The notes under the pieces were generated by a model. The model was not told where the DNA came from. It ran no database searches and saw only the letters and a program-made list of their open reading frames with translations. Of a DNA stretch of 64,000 nt, positions 44,055-52,660 are shown one piece after another (within the stretch, counting starts at the first letter, position 1; each line of letters begins with the position of its first letter). The position numbers and the translations under genes were made by a program. Origin of the DNA: Clostridia bacterium. Its GTDB lineage: Bacteria > Bacillota > Clostridia > Oscillospirales > CAG-272. Location: the NCBI GenBank assembly GCA_017465885.1, contig JAFTVG010000021.1:54892-118891 (forward strand), given 5' to 3'.

Positions 44055-45578
44055 ATGAACGCTGAAAAAAGTCCGAAGGTGTCGATGCGCCTTTATCGGG
44101 CGGCGGGCGTTTTGGCTCTGCTTTCCTGCTTTTTGCTGCCGCTCACCTTTTTGGCGCAGCTGTTGTTTGTCGCCGACCTGACGGTGGGCGAGCATCTTTG
44201 GGAGCAGGGTGTTCTGGCAGTTCTTTCTGCGCTGTTTGAACAAATCAGGGAGGGGCAGATGTCGTTGGTCTACGACGTGACCCACCTGCTTGGAATGCTG
44301 GTGCTTCCCCTGTTTATGCTTCCCTTTGCCCTGATCTGCTTCACGGCGCGGGAGCGCAGCGGTGGAAAGACCCGGGCGTGCCTTTTGTCGGGGCTGGGGT
44401 TTGAGGCGTATAGCCTTCTTTCCTTTGCCTGCCACATCCTTCTTGCCGTGGCGCTTTACCGCAGGCAGTGGCAGGAGGGCGTGTCCCACAGCGCCATACT
44501 GCGCATTTTGTTCACCGCCCTGGGAAGCGGCTTTGCCGAGCTTGCTGTCATCAGCCTTTTTGCCCTTTCTCTGCTTTACGTAGGTAGGACGGGCAAAAAC
44601 CGCACTCTTGCGGTGGTAACGGGCGCGATGTGTATCTATCGGCTGCTTGAAGACAGCCTTTGGCTGGTGACCGGACTTTTTGACGGCACCCACGCTGCCT
44701 CCGATCCCTATCAGATCGCACACGGCGTACTCTTTCTTCTTGCAATGCTCTTTGCCTTTTCTGCCGCCGTGACGGTGGCGATGTCCTCCCCCAAGCCCTA
44801 TGACGACGAGGGGCAGGCGTCCCTTAAAGATGCTCTGAGCGGCGCAAAAAGAGTGCTTGAAGCAAAGGCGAGAGGCGGGCAGGGGATGAGGCTGAAAAAG
44901 GGCTCGTATCTCTACATCATCGGGGTCTGGCTTCTCTTTTTATCCTCGGTATCCTCGCTGATCTCTCTGGTGATCGGCGTTGTCTATAGAGGCGCACGGG
45001 CGGGAAGCGATCCCCTTCTTGATCCGTTCGGAAGCGATTATGCAGGCAGTATCTCCTCCTTGGTAATGTCGGGCGCCTTCATTCTGGTGTCGCTCGGTCT
45101 TGCTGTCACGGTCATGCGTTACGGTCTGCGCACCAATTCGCTCACCGTTCCCCTGCGCATCGTGGGCATCACCATTCTTCCTCTGACCCTGGCGGTGATG
45201 ATCGTCATTTGGGCGCTTTTCGAGCAGGGCGGGACCTTTACTACCCTGTCTGTTCGTCTTTGGCGGGCGATCCCTCCCCTTGCCTTTGGAGTGAATCTGA
45301 TCCGCGTGGCGCAGAATCAGAAGAATTCCCGAATGCTCACCCTCTTTTTTGGGGCGATGAGCGGATATTCCGCCTTTGCGGGCTTTGGCTTTGAGCGGCT
45401 GTTTTACGCCCATCTTTACGAGCTGACTGCCGAAAATCTGCGGGGCTACCTGACCGTCTTTTTCTTCTCGCTGGCGCTCTGCCTCTTTTTTGCGGGCATT
45501 TGTCTGTGTGTGTGCGGATGCGAGCGCAGGACGGGCACAAGAAGGCTGAGCAAGGACACCGAGCAGAGGAAGGAATAA
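44055..45578 (+). CDS. Multi-pass membrane protein of unknown function
   Basis: A 507-residue protein with about 11-12 hydrophobic segments in two blocks (residues ~12-245 and ~285-495) separated by a soluble linker (~245-285). No transporter or enzyme motif is apparent. The C-terminus ends in a Cys-rich hydrophobic stretch (LCVCGCERR) and a basic tail. AAAGGAGAG precedes the ATG. It follows the acidic protein gene and ends at a bidirectional terminator. I do not recognise the family. Confidence 0.75.
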   Translation: MNAEKSPKVSMRLYRAAGVLALLSCFLLPLTFLAQLLFVADLTVGEHLWEQGVLAVLSALFEQIREGQMSLVYDVTHLLGMLVLPLFMLPFALICFTARERSGGKTRACLLSGLGFEAYSLLSFACHILLAVALYRRQWQEGVSHSAILRILFTALGSGFAELAVISLFALSLLYVGRTGKNRTLAVVTGAMCIYRLLEDSLWLVTGLFDGTHAASDPYQIAHGVLFLLAMLFAFSAAVTVAMSSPKPYDDEGQASLKDALSGAKRVLEAKARGGQGMRLKKGSYLYIIGVWLLFLSSVSSLISLVIGVVYRGARAGSDPLLDPFGSDYAGSISSLVMSGAFILVSLGLAVTVMRYGLRTNSLTVPLRIVGITILPLTLAVMIVIWALFEQGGTFTTLSVRLWRAIPPLAFGVNLIRVAQNQKNSRMLTLFFGAMSGYSAFAGFGFERLFYAHLYELTAENLRGYLTVFFFSLALCLFFAGICLCVCGCERRTGTRRLSKDTEQRKE

Positions 45579-45605
45579 ACAATACGAAAAAGCCGAAAGA
45601 ATCCT

Positions 45606-45659
45606 AAAAAGCAAAACACCTCGATCTTCCTTGGGGAAGACAGAGGTGTTTTGCTTTTT
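45606..45659. terminator. Bidirectional terminator
   Basis: A 17-nt left arm (45606-45622) pairs with 45643-45659, A-run on one side and T-run on the other, loop 20 nt. It ends both the 44055 gene and the - strand mini lipoprotein. Confidence 0.88.
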
Positions 45660-45671
45660 GATGGGGATGCC

Positions 45672-45893
45672 TTACCACTCAAAGGCGGGCAGAGATCCCT
45701 TGCCGCCCACGCTCAGCTGACCTTGCTCGGAGGGGGGGACGGGGGAGGGAGCGGGGCTGCTGCTTTCGGATGCCGAGGGGGTGGCGTCTGCGGGGGTGTC
45801 GGTGGTCTTGCCGCCCTTGGTGCAGGCAGAAAAAAGGGTCAGGGTCAGCAGTAACGCACAAAGAAGCGCGGTGATCTTCAGAAGAGTTTTCAT
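45672..45893 (-). CDS. Mini lipoprotein: signal, linker and no domain
   Basis: A 73-residue product: a lipoprotein signal (LLCALLLTLTLFSAC, Cys near residue 24), a Ser/Pro/Thr/Ala linker like those of the larger lipoproteins in this window, and a short end GGKGSLPAFEW. No folded domain is present. It has a perfect promoter (45939-45967) and a terminator 13 nt past the stop, so it appears to be an intact expressed gene and not a fragment. Either a true small lipoprotein or the remains of a larger one. Confidence 0.75.
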   Translation of the reverse strand: MKTLLKITALLCALLLTLTLFSACTKGGKTTDTPADATPSASESSSPAPSPVPPSEQGQLSVGGKGSLPAFEW

Positions 45894-45938
45894 ATCGTTC
45901 CTTTCGTGGAGCAAGGAGCCTTGCTTTTTGATGTGCTC

Positions 45939-45967
45939 ATTATACTATGAAAGATCGGTTTTGTCAA
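45939..45967 (-). promoter_or_regulatory. Consensus promoter of the mini lipoprotein
   Basis: Minus strand TTGACA (45967-45962), 17 bp, TATAAT (45944-45939): perfect hexamers. Confidence 0.9.
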
Positions 45968-46124
45968 GAGCGGCAAAAATCCGCCCTGCCGCGAAAGGGT
46001 GATGCACTTAGCGGAGAAATTTTATAAGGGGTATGGGCATAGCCCTAACTTGCAATAAAAACAGAAGAGAGAGTAACGCGGTTACAAAATTCCGTGAAGC
46101 TCTCTCTCTTTTTCTGCTTTTTTA

Positions 46125-46329
46125 GTGATATTCTTTGCTCTTACAAAGAGTGATATTATTGCTACCGCAATAGTGATATTGAAGCCTTGCGGCTTCAGTG
46201 ATATTCTATTCGCCCTTCAAACTCGCGAAGCGAATACCACTCGGCGCGAGCCGAATATCACTGCGTAGCAATATCACTCGCCACAGGCGAATAGAACTGG
46301 CGTGATACTCCGATAAGAGTATCACGCCA
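46125..46329 (-). repeat. Hairpin array A
   Basis: Read on the minus strand: a 13-bp lead hairpin (46329-46298), a stem-loop TTCTATTCGCC-TGTG-GGCGA, three direct boxes GTGATAT (46277-46271, 46261-46255, and GTGGTAT 46240-46234) separated by small hairpins, a second copy of the stem partner GGCGAATAGAA, then four inverted boxes ATATCAC (46204-46198, 46179-46173, 46156-46150, 46131-46125) separated by hairpins. It lies downstream of hsp20 in the same direction. It fills most of the gap 45968-46380. Confidence 0.9.
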
Positions 46330-46380
46330 AAGCGGCAGGGCGTTTTTGTTCGTCGGGAGAACTCTCGGCTTGCGGTAAGG

Positions 46381-46800
46381 TCAAGCCAGCGCGATGGTGC
46401 GGGTGGCGGGCTCTTCCTTCTTTTTCTTAGGTAGGGTCAGAGTGAGCACACCGTTTTCAAGACGTCCCTCGATTCCTTCCTCGTCGATTGCAGAAAGGTC
46501 GAAGTGTCTTTCCATCTTGCCGTAGTGTCTTTCTCTGAAGAGATAGCCGCCCTCCTTCTGCTCCTCCTTTTCTTCCTTCTTTTCAGCGCTGACGGTGAGC
46601 ACGCCGTCCTTCACGCTGACGCTTACCTCCTCCTTCTTGTAGCCGGGAAGATCTGCCTCGATGAGGAACCTGTCCCCCTCGTCCTTCACATCGGTACGAA
46701 ATGCCGTGGGAAGGGAAGCGGACTTGACGGGTGCAAAGAAGGGATCGTCAAACAGGGAAAAAGGGGTGAAAGGGGTGTAGGGGCGCATAGAATTCAACAT
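46381..46800 (-). CDS. hsp20: Small heat-shock protein Hsp20
   Basis: A 139-residue alpha-crystallin protein: N-terminal PFTPFSLFDDPFF, then the crystallin domain (about 32-125) with EADLPGYKKEEVSVSVKDG, and the closing GVLTLTLPKKK motif. Such proteins hold unfolding proteins under heat stress. The start ATG 46800 has GGAGGT 7 nt upstream. A perfect CIRCE element 197 bp upstream points to HrcA repression. The 130-nt leader follows a TATACT (46947-46942) with a weak -35. Confidence 0.93.
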   Translation of the reverse strand: MLNSMRPYTPFTPFSLFDDPFFAPVKSASLPTAFRTDVKDEGDRFLIEADLPGYKKEEVSVSVKDGVLTVSAEKKEEKEEQKEGGYLFRERHYGKMERHFDLSAIDEEGIEGRLENGVLTLTLPKKKKEEPATRTIALA

Positions 46801-46996
46801 AATCAATACCTCCGTGATTCGTTTTGCGTTGTGCGATCCGCTTGGGAACGGGTCGCTTTTTGGATTGGCTTTGTTTTTTTGTTTTTGTTTCGCATCGACG
46901 TTTTTCGATCGGACTTTTTCTTTCGTTCCGATCTTGTCTACAGTATACACCTGCTTTGTGAAATAGGAATGCTTTTTTTATGTCCTTTTTGTAAAT

Positions 46997-47023
46997 TTAG
47001 CACTCCTGTGAGCGGAGTGCTAA
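46997..47023 (-). promoter_or_regulatory. CIRCE element (HrcA operator)
   Basis: TTAGCACTC (46997-47005), 9-bp spacer, GAGTGCTAA (47015-47023): a perfect 9-9-9 CIRCE. Hsp20 is the only gene that can use it, since the other flank leads into the guaB terminator. A partial palindrome TTTAG-AATG-CTAAA (47096-47109) lies beyond. Confidence 0.93.
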
Positions 47024-47117
47024 ACAAACTTTGGGCAATGAAAGAAAAACGGGGGCGTAAAAGGTGATATTTACCCTTAAATTTGCAAACGAATGTTTAG
47101 AATGCTAAAACTGCTGC

Positions 47118-47148
47118 AAAAAAGAGCCGCCCCGCGGGGCGGCTCTTT
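47118..47148 (-). terminator. Terminator of guaB
   Basis: Perfect palindrome with arms 47121-47134 and 47135-47148 (AAAGAGCCGCCCCG half), followed on the minus strand by a T-run. Confidence 0.9.
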
Positions 47149-47162
47149 GAAGGATCTTTTGA

Positions 47163-48896
<1,734 letters not shown>

Positions 48897-48904
48897 CTAA
48901 ATAC

Positions 48905-48978
<74 letters not shown>

Positions 48979-48982
48979 ATAC

Positions 48983-49059
48983 GTGCCCTTAGCTCAGCCG
49001 GATAGAGCAACTGCCTTCTAAGCAGTAGGTCGGAGGTTCGAATCCCCCAGGGCACGCCA
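48983..49059 (+). tRNA. tRNA-Arg, anticodon TCT
   Basis: Acceptor GTGCCCT/AGGGCAC, anticodon stem ACTGC/GCAGT with loop CTTCTAA (reads AGA), T-loop TTCGAAT, discriminator G, CCA encoded at 49057-49059. Confidence 0.96.
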
Positions 49060-49060
49060 A

Positions 49061-49084
49061 CGGAAAGCCTGTATAGGCTTTCCG
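49061..49084 (+). other. Hairpin between tRNA-Arg and tRNA-His
   Basis: CGGAAAGCCT-GTAT-AGGCTTTCCG: 10-bp perfect stem, no T-run. Probably a processing signal in the tRNA transcript. Confidence 0.5.
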
Positions 49085-49091
49085 CATATAT

Positions 49092-49169
49092 GGTGGAATT
49101 GGCGCAGTTGGCTAGCGCGTCAGATTGTGGCTCTGAAGGCCGTGGGTTCGAATCCCATATTCCACCCCA
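49092..49169 (+). tRNA. tRNA-His, anticodon GTG
   Basis: Extra G at -1 (49092) opposite C73, acceptor GTGGAAT/ATTCCAC, anticodon stem TCAGA/TCTGA with loop TTGTGGC, T-loop TTCGAAT, CCA encoded at 49167-49169. Confidence 0.96.
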
Positions 49170-49170
49170 G

Positions 49171-49375
49171 AAAACGACAAGTTTCGACAGAAACTTGTCG
49201 TTTTCAACTAAATCCACCCTTGCGGGTGGGTGAAATCATCTTCGACGATGAAATCCAACTTCGTTGGATGAAATTCGCCTCGACGGCGAGTGGGTGGATT
49301 TAATTTCATCTGAGGCAGAGCCGAAGATTTCATCAGCGTTAGCTGATTTCATCCTTGCATCAGCAAGGATTTCAT
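49171..49375 (+). repeat. Hairpin array B
   Basis: A 15-bp lead hairpin (49171-49185 with 49190-49204, also the tRNA terminator), then AAATCCACCC-TTGC-GGGTGG, three direct boxes TGAAAT (49231, 49249, 49269) with hairpins between, the stem partner GGGTGGATTT (49292-49301), and four inverted boxes ATTTCA (49303, 49327, 49346, 49369) with hairpins between. Same topology as arrays A and C with different sequence. From 49376 to 49450 nothing is recognised. Confidence 0.9.
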
Positions 49376-49450
49376 TTTTTGCAAGAGTTCGAAGTCATAC
49401 GCGAAAACGGCAACAATATCTTTTTCGTAGCCCATAGACAACAAAAAGCG

Positions 49451-49653
49451 CACCTTTGTCGGTAGACAAAGGTGACTTTTTTCAATGATATCCGTTCCTT
49501 GCGGAACGGGTGATATATCTTCGATATGATATCGCTCTACGAGCGATGATATATGCCTTCGGCATATAAAGGAACGGATATTATATCATGCTTGCGAAGC
49601 AAGCATATCATACGGCTCGCCGTATATCATATCGCGTTAGCGATATATCATTG
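49451..49653 (+). repeat. Hairpin array C
   Basis: Lead hairpin CACCTTTGTC-GGTA-GACAAAGGTG (49451-49474) with T-run, then GATATCCGTTCC-TTGC-GGAACGG, three direct boxes TGATAT (49511, 49527, 49547), stem partner GGAACGGATAT (49571-49581), and four inverted boxes ATATCA (49583, 49605, 49624, 49645), all separated by small hairpins with TTCG, TAC, GAA, TC or GTTA loops. The last box touches the -35 box of the next promoter. Confidence 0.92.
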
Positions 49654-49679
49654 AAAAACATAACGTTTTATGATATAAT
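49651..49679 (+). promoter_or_regulatory. Promoter of the four-helix-bundle gene
   Basis: TTGAAA (49651-49656), 17 bp ending in TATGA, TATAAT (49674-49679). The -35 starts right after the last box of array C. Confidence 0.82.
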
Positions 49680-49701
49680 ACTGATGAAAGAAGGTGTGTT
49701 T

Positions 49702-50055
49702 ATGTCCGAAAACAAATTACTTGACTTGTCTTTTGAATTCGCAGTTGCAATTGTTAATCTTGTTGACGGTGTAACTGCACCCAAAAGTTCCTATATGACC
49801 GATCAGCTTGCAAGATCCGGCACTTCTGTTGGCGCGAATATCCACGAAGCGCAATACGCACAAAGCAAAAAAGATTTTGTTGCAAAGTTGGAAATTGCTT
49901 TGAAAGAATCCAACGAAACAAGCTATTGGCTAAAACTTATGTTTGAAACCAAACGGATAGATAATGCAACATATCAACACGCAGAGAAACTTTGTGGCAA
50001 TATCCGCAGGCTTTTGATCGCATCTTGTAAAACCGCAAAGGAGAATGTAAAATGA
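49702..50055 (+). CDS. Four-helix-bundle protein (23S rRNA intervening-sequence protein family)
   Basis: A 117-residue all-alpha protein of the S23/IVP-like four-helix-bundle family, seen from LARSGTSVGANIHEAQYAQS near residue 33, DFVAKLEIALKESNETSYWL, and the final LCGNIRRLLIASCK. Such proteins occur inside 23S rRNA intervening sequences, in diversity-generating retroelements (Avd) and alone in variable loci; the role here is unknown. The start ATG 49702 has GAAGG 7 nt upstream. The stop overlaps the next gene's ATG (ATGA). The gene is visibly more AT-rich than its surroundings, suggesting transfer. Array C lies just upstream. Confidence 0.9.
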   Translation: MSENKLLDLSFEFAVAIVNLVDGVTAPKSSYMTDQLARSGTSVGANIHEAQYAQSKKDFVAKLEIALKESNETSYWLKLMFETKRIDNATYQHAEKLCGNIRRLLIASCKTAKENVK

Positions 50056-50428
50056 ACTTCTTTACAAAATTGTTTAAGAAGAAATTAAAGGAAGAAACAC
50101 CGCCAATGCCCTCTTGGGAAACTGTCGTTGAAATGATGTACACAAACATCTGGATGCATTTTCCGATGAAATTGCAAAAGTGATTTATTCAAAAGATCGC
50201 TCGATGAGGTATGTTGTACTGAAGGACGAAAATGGTTTTTTCACTTATCAGCTGGAAGCAATCTATCAGTATGATGAAGACGAATGGAAATATATTTGTT
50301 CACACGACAATGTGCTACCTGCTATTTGGGAGCCATTTAGAGGAATTGTCGGGAAATCCGTTTTTGAAAATATAGACGAATTGCTTAATGAATTAAAAGC
50401 AGAACCGGAGTATAAGCAATATTTTTGA
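50052..50428 (+). pseudogene. Frameshifted small gene coupled to the four-helix-bundle gene
   Basis: ATG 50052 overlaps the previous stop and opens a frame that runs 43 codons (NFFTKLFKKKLKEETPPMP) to TGA at 50181. A second frame, in use from about 50141, continues to 50428 (YVVLKDENGFFTYQLEAIYQ then DNVLPAIWEPF). Removing two bases in the ACACA at 50140-50144 joins them into one 124-residue protein with the smooth junction VVEMMYKHLDAFSDEIAK. It is thus a broken gene, a sequencing error or a programmed frameshift. The product is acidic and unrecognised. Confidence 0.75.
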
Positions 50429-50490
50429 TTGCTACACTACTTTTGCTTACTTTTACCTTAATTATGCTCCGTTTGGTTACTCTTTCGCAG

Positions 50491-50533
50491 AAAAAAGCAC
50501 ACATTTGTCTACCAAGACAATGTGTGCTTTTTT
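50491..50533 (+). terminator. Terminator after the four-helix-bundle operon
   Basis: GCACACA-T-TTGTC pairs with GACAA-TGTGTGC around TACCAA, with six As before and six Ts after. It resembles the lead hairpin of array C. Confidence 0.88.
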
Positions 50534-50590
50534 GAATGAAATGCGCCTGCGGCGCTTCGCTAATGAAGCAGCCTTCGGCAAAGGAGGTGC
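50534..50590 (+). repeat. Possible truncated hairpin array D
   Basis: Right after the terminator come TGAAAT (50537-50542), GCGCC-TGC-GGCGC, GCTTC/GAAGC and GCC-TTCG-GC. This repeats the opening of arrays A-C but the second half is missing. Confidence 0.5.
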
Positions 50591-50641
50591 AAAGGATGTG
50601 AGCTTACGCCCAATGAGATTGCACTCCCCCAAAGCGGTGCA

Positions 50642-50670
50642 TTGACTTCCTTCTCATTTTGTGGTATACT
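50642..50670 (+). promoter_or_regulatory. Promoter of the 50714 gene
   Basis: TTGACT (50642-50647), 17 bp ending in TGTGG, TATACT (50665-50670). Confidence 0.85.
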
Positions 50671-50713
50671 ACCGATATACGGTGTGTAAATGATCGACGA
50701 AAGGATGAAACCT

Positions 50714-51751
50714 ATGAAAAATAAAAAGACCTGCAGGCTTTTGAGCCTTGCGTTGGTGCTTCTGACTCTGTTTTCCCTTCTTTGCGCCTGCGGCGGCACG
50801 GCGGGAGTGAGCTACGCCTGCACCGGCTACAGCGCGGCGTATGCCGGACAAAAGGAGACGCTATCCTTTAAAAACAACGAAAGCCTGCTTTTGCCCCCCG
50901 AGATCGTGCGCGGCGTGACCCTTTTTGCCGCGATGGAGCTTGGATTTGAGGACCAGGAAACCGCCGCCCGCATCGTTTACGATTTTTCGGGCGATATGGG
51001 CAAGGCGTATATGAAGAAGGTGGTGGAAGCCGCAGGCGGTGTGGAGGCACTTCTTGAAAAGATGAACGCCCTTGCCGACAAGTGGGGGCTTTACCATACC
51101 TCCTTTGGCAGTCTAACGGGGGCTGTGAGCAAGGAAAAGGAGCTGTACGCCCTGATGGAGCTGGGAGAGCCCGCTTTTGAAAGCAGTCTTTCCACCACCT
51201 CCGACCTGCTGATCCTCGGACAGAAGCTTTATGAGAATCAAACGCTGTGCACCCTCTATTCGGCAAGAGCCTACCGCTTTGAGGGCGACAAGGGGGACAG
51301 CCTTCGCAGAGCGCCTCTGTTTGATGAAAAGGATGACCGCTATCTTGAAAACGCCCGCTTTTATCTTGGCGGCACGGTGGTGGACGACCGCGGCAGAAGG
51401 ACGGGCGCGGGCATCGCGGCAGTGGAGGAGGGCGGCAGGCTTTCCTTTGCGGCGGTCTGCTCCTATAGCGGCAACGAGGATCCGACCTTGTATCTGTCTG
51501 CAGATCTTGGAAACCTGTGCGGAAAGATCCACGGCAAAAGCTACGGTCTTTCGGTCTCTCCCAAGGGCAGTCAGGTGGTGGAGGAGGACGAGGGTACCGT
51601 CTTTCTCGGCACCAATCTGTTTTACGTGATCATGTTCTTCTTCCTTGTGATCGTGGGTGTCCTTGCCCTGCTGGGTATTGCAATCAGTATCTATAACGTG
51701 ATCAAACGAAACCGCGAGGGCAGAAAGAAGTATGCTCCGCCGAAGGAATAA
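50714..51751 (+). CDS. Membrane-anchored D-Ala-D-Ala carboxypeptidase-like protein, probably inactive
   Basis: A 345-residue lipoprotein: signal with Cys near 24 (LFSLLCAC), a periplasm-side domain, and a C-terminal membrane helix (~305-330) with a basic tail. The segment EKMNALADKWGLYHTSFGS mirrors the DacA-type LMN..A..LGM.NTHF.N signature, and RRTGAGIAAVEEGGRLSFAAV mirrors the KTG-containing strand. The catalytic Ser-x-x-Lys is not seen where expected (SLLLPP) and KTG reads RTG. I infer a catalytically altered S11-family protein; the assignment rests on motif resemblance only. Confidence 0.55.
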   Translation: MKNKKTCRLLSLALVLLTLFSLLCACGGTAGVSYACTGYSAAYAGQKETLSFKNNESLLLPPEIVRGVTLFAAMELGFEDQETAARIVYDFSGDMGKAYMKKVVEAAGGVEALLEKMNALADKWGLYHTSFGSLTGAVSKEKELYALMELGEPAFESSLSTTSDLLILGQKLYENQTLCTLYSARAYRFEGDKGDSLRRAPLFDEKDDRYLENARFYLGGTVVDDRGRRTGAGIAAVEEGGRLSFAAVCSYSGNEDPTLYLSADLGNLCGKIHGKSYGLSVSPKGSQVVEEDEGTVFLGTNLFYVIMFFFLVIVGVLALLGIAISIYNVIKRNREGRKKYAPPKE

Positions 51752-51767
51752 GAGAATAACCCAAACA

Positions 51768-51807
51768 AAAGGCTGTGAAAGCTTTGCTTTCACAGCCTTT
51801 CATTTTT
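51768..51807. terminator. Bidirectional terminator
   Basis: AAAGGCTGTGAAAGC (51768-51782), loop TTT, GCTTTCACAGCCTTT (51786-51800), then CATTTTTT. It separates two convergent genes. Confidence 0.88.
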
Positions 51808-52265
51808 TATTTCACGTCCACCTCGAAGCGATGTGCGCAACGAATGCATTTGACGGTGTGGTGCCCTTTTTTTCTGGGCAGTCGGAGGACCGACTTGCAG
51901 TGGGGGCACTTTTTGAAAACGTGGGTCTTTCTGTCCCGCCACATAGCGCGGCGCAGACTGAAAAAGCCCCGAAGTCTTCGATAGGGCTTTTTGAAAAAGG
52001 AGGCGACCCTTCCGTAAATCCTTAAAAACTTGGCATTTTCTGCGGCACGGACGTACACCTTTCTTGAAAAGGTGCGGTAAAAGACCGAGACGATCAGAGC
52101 CGTTTCGGCAAGGGAGCATATAATGGAAGGGATGGGCAGACCTGCAAGGGTGAAAACGAAGCCGAACGCCATCAAAACAAGGGCGCTGACCAGCAAAAAG
52201 CGATTCAGCTTGTCACTTCCGTACCGCCCCATCATAAATTTTTGAAGCTTTTCTATAAATTTCAT
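51807..52265 (-). CDS. Small membrane protein with a C-terminal zinc ribbon
   Basis: A 152-residue protein. Two hydrophobic segments (about 25-45 and 50-68) are followed by a very basic stretch (KKPYRRLRGFFSLRRAMWRD) and a zinc ribbon CPHCKSVLRLPRKKGHHTV then KCIRC. Family members occur in Clostridia near varied genes; no function is known to me. The start ATG 52265 has AGGTG upstream. It is divergent from sigG with a 395-nt gap between. Confidence 0.75.
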   Translation of the reverse strand: MKFIEKLQKFMMGRYGSDKLNRFLLVSALVLMAFGFVFTLAGLPIPSIICSLAETALIVSVFYRTFSRKVYVRAAENAKFLRIYGRVASFFKKPYRRLRGFFSLRRAMWRDRKTHVFKKCPHCKSVLRLPRKKGHHTVKCIRCAHRFEVDVK

Positions 52266-52660
52266 ACCGTACACCTGACCTTCCTGGCATCAAGGATCCG
52301 AGAGCAAAAGACGAAACGGGCAGTAATTGGCCGTTTATGGAGGAAACGTGATCGTGGGCGCGTTTCGTCTTTTCTCGGAGGCGGAGAGCTTTCCGCTTTT
52401 CCTACTGTATCATTCCCATATGAATTCTTTGTGAATAATCGCCGCCTTCCAAAAAAAATATGTGCCCCTTCTTAAAAACGGAAAATTTTTCTCCCTGCTC
52501 GTGGTTGTATAAGCGGTATCGGGCAGGGTGAATACTTCCATTGCCGGCGCTTTAGAGCGGCAAGCAGAGAGCAGACCCCGTGATTTTTCCAATAAACGCT
52601 TAAAAAAGGCTCGGCTTTTTGGAAAACAGGAAAGGAACGCCCTCGGGCGGTGGGAAAAGA
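52266..52660 (+). other. Intergenic region upstream of sigG with a long hairpin
   Basis: A stem of 13 plus 5 bp with a 3-nt bulge pairs 52298-52318 with 52361-52378 around a 42-nt loop that can itself fold (CGTTT/AAACG). A 28-codon frame with GTG start (52348-52434) overlaps its right arm. TGTATA (52505-52510) and AATACTT (52530-52536) are a loose match to a forespore-type promoter. No sigma-A promoter is seen. Confidence 0.45.

Noticed and set aside
49210..49653. CRISPR array
   Set aside because: The boxes are only 6-7 bp, flip orientation within each array, and the segments between them are palindromes; there are no cas genes.
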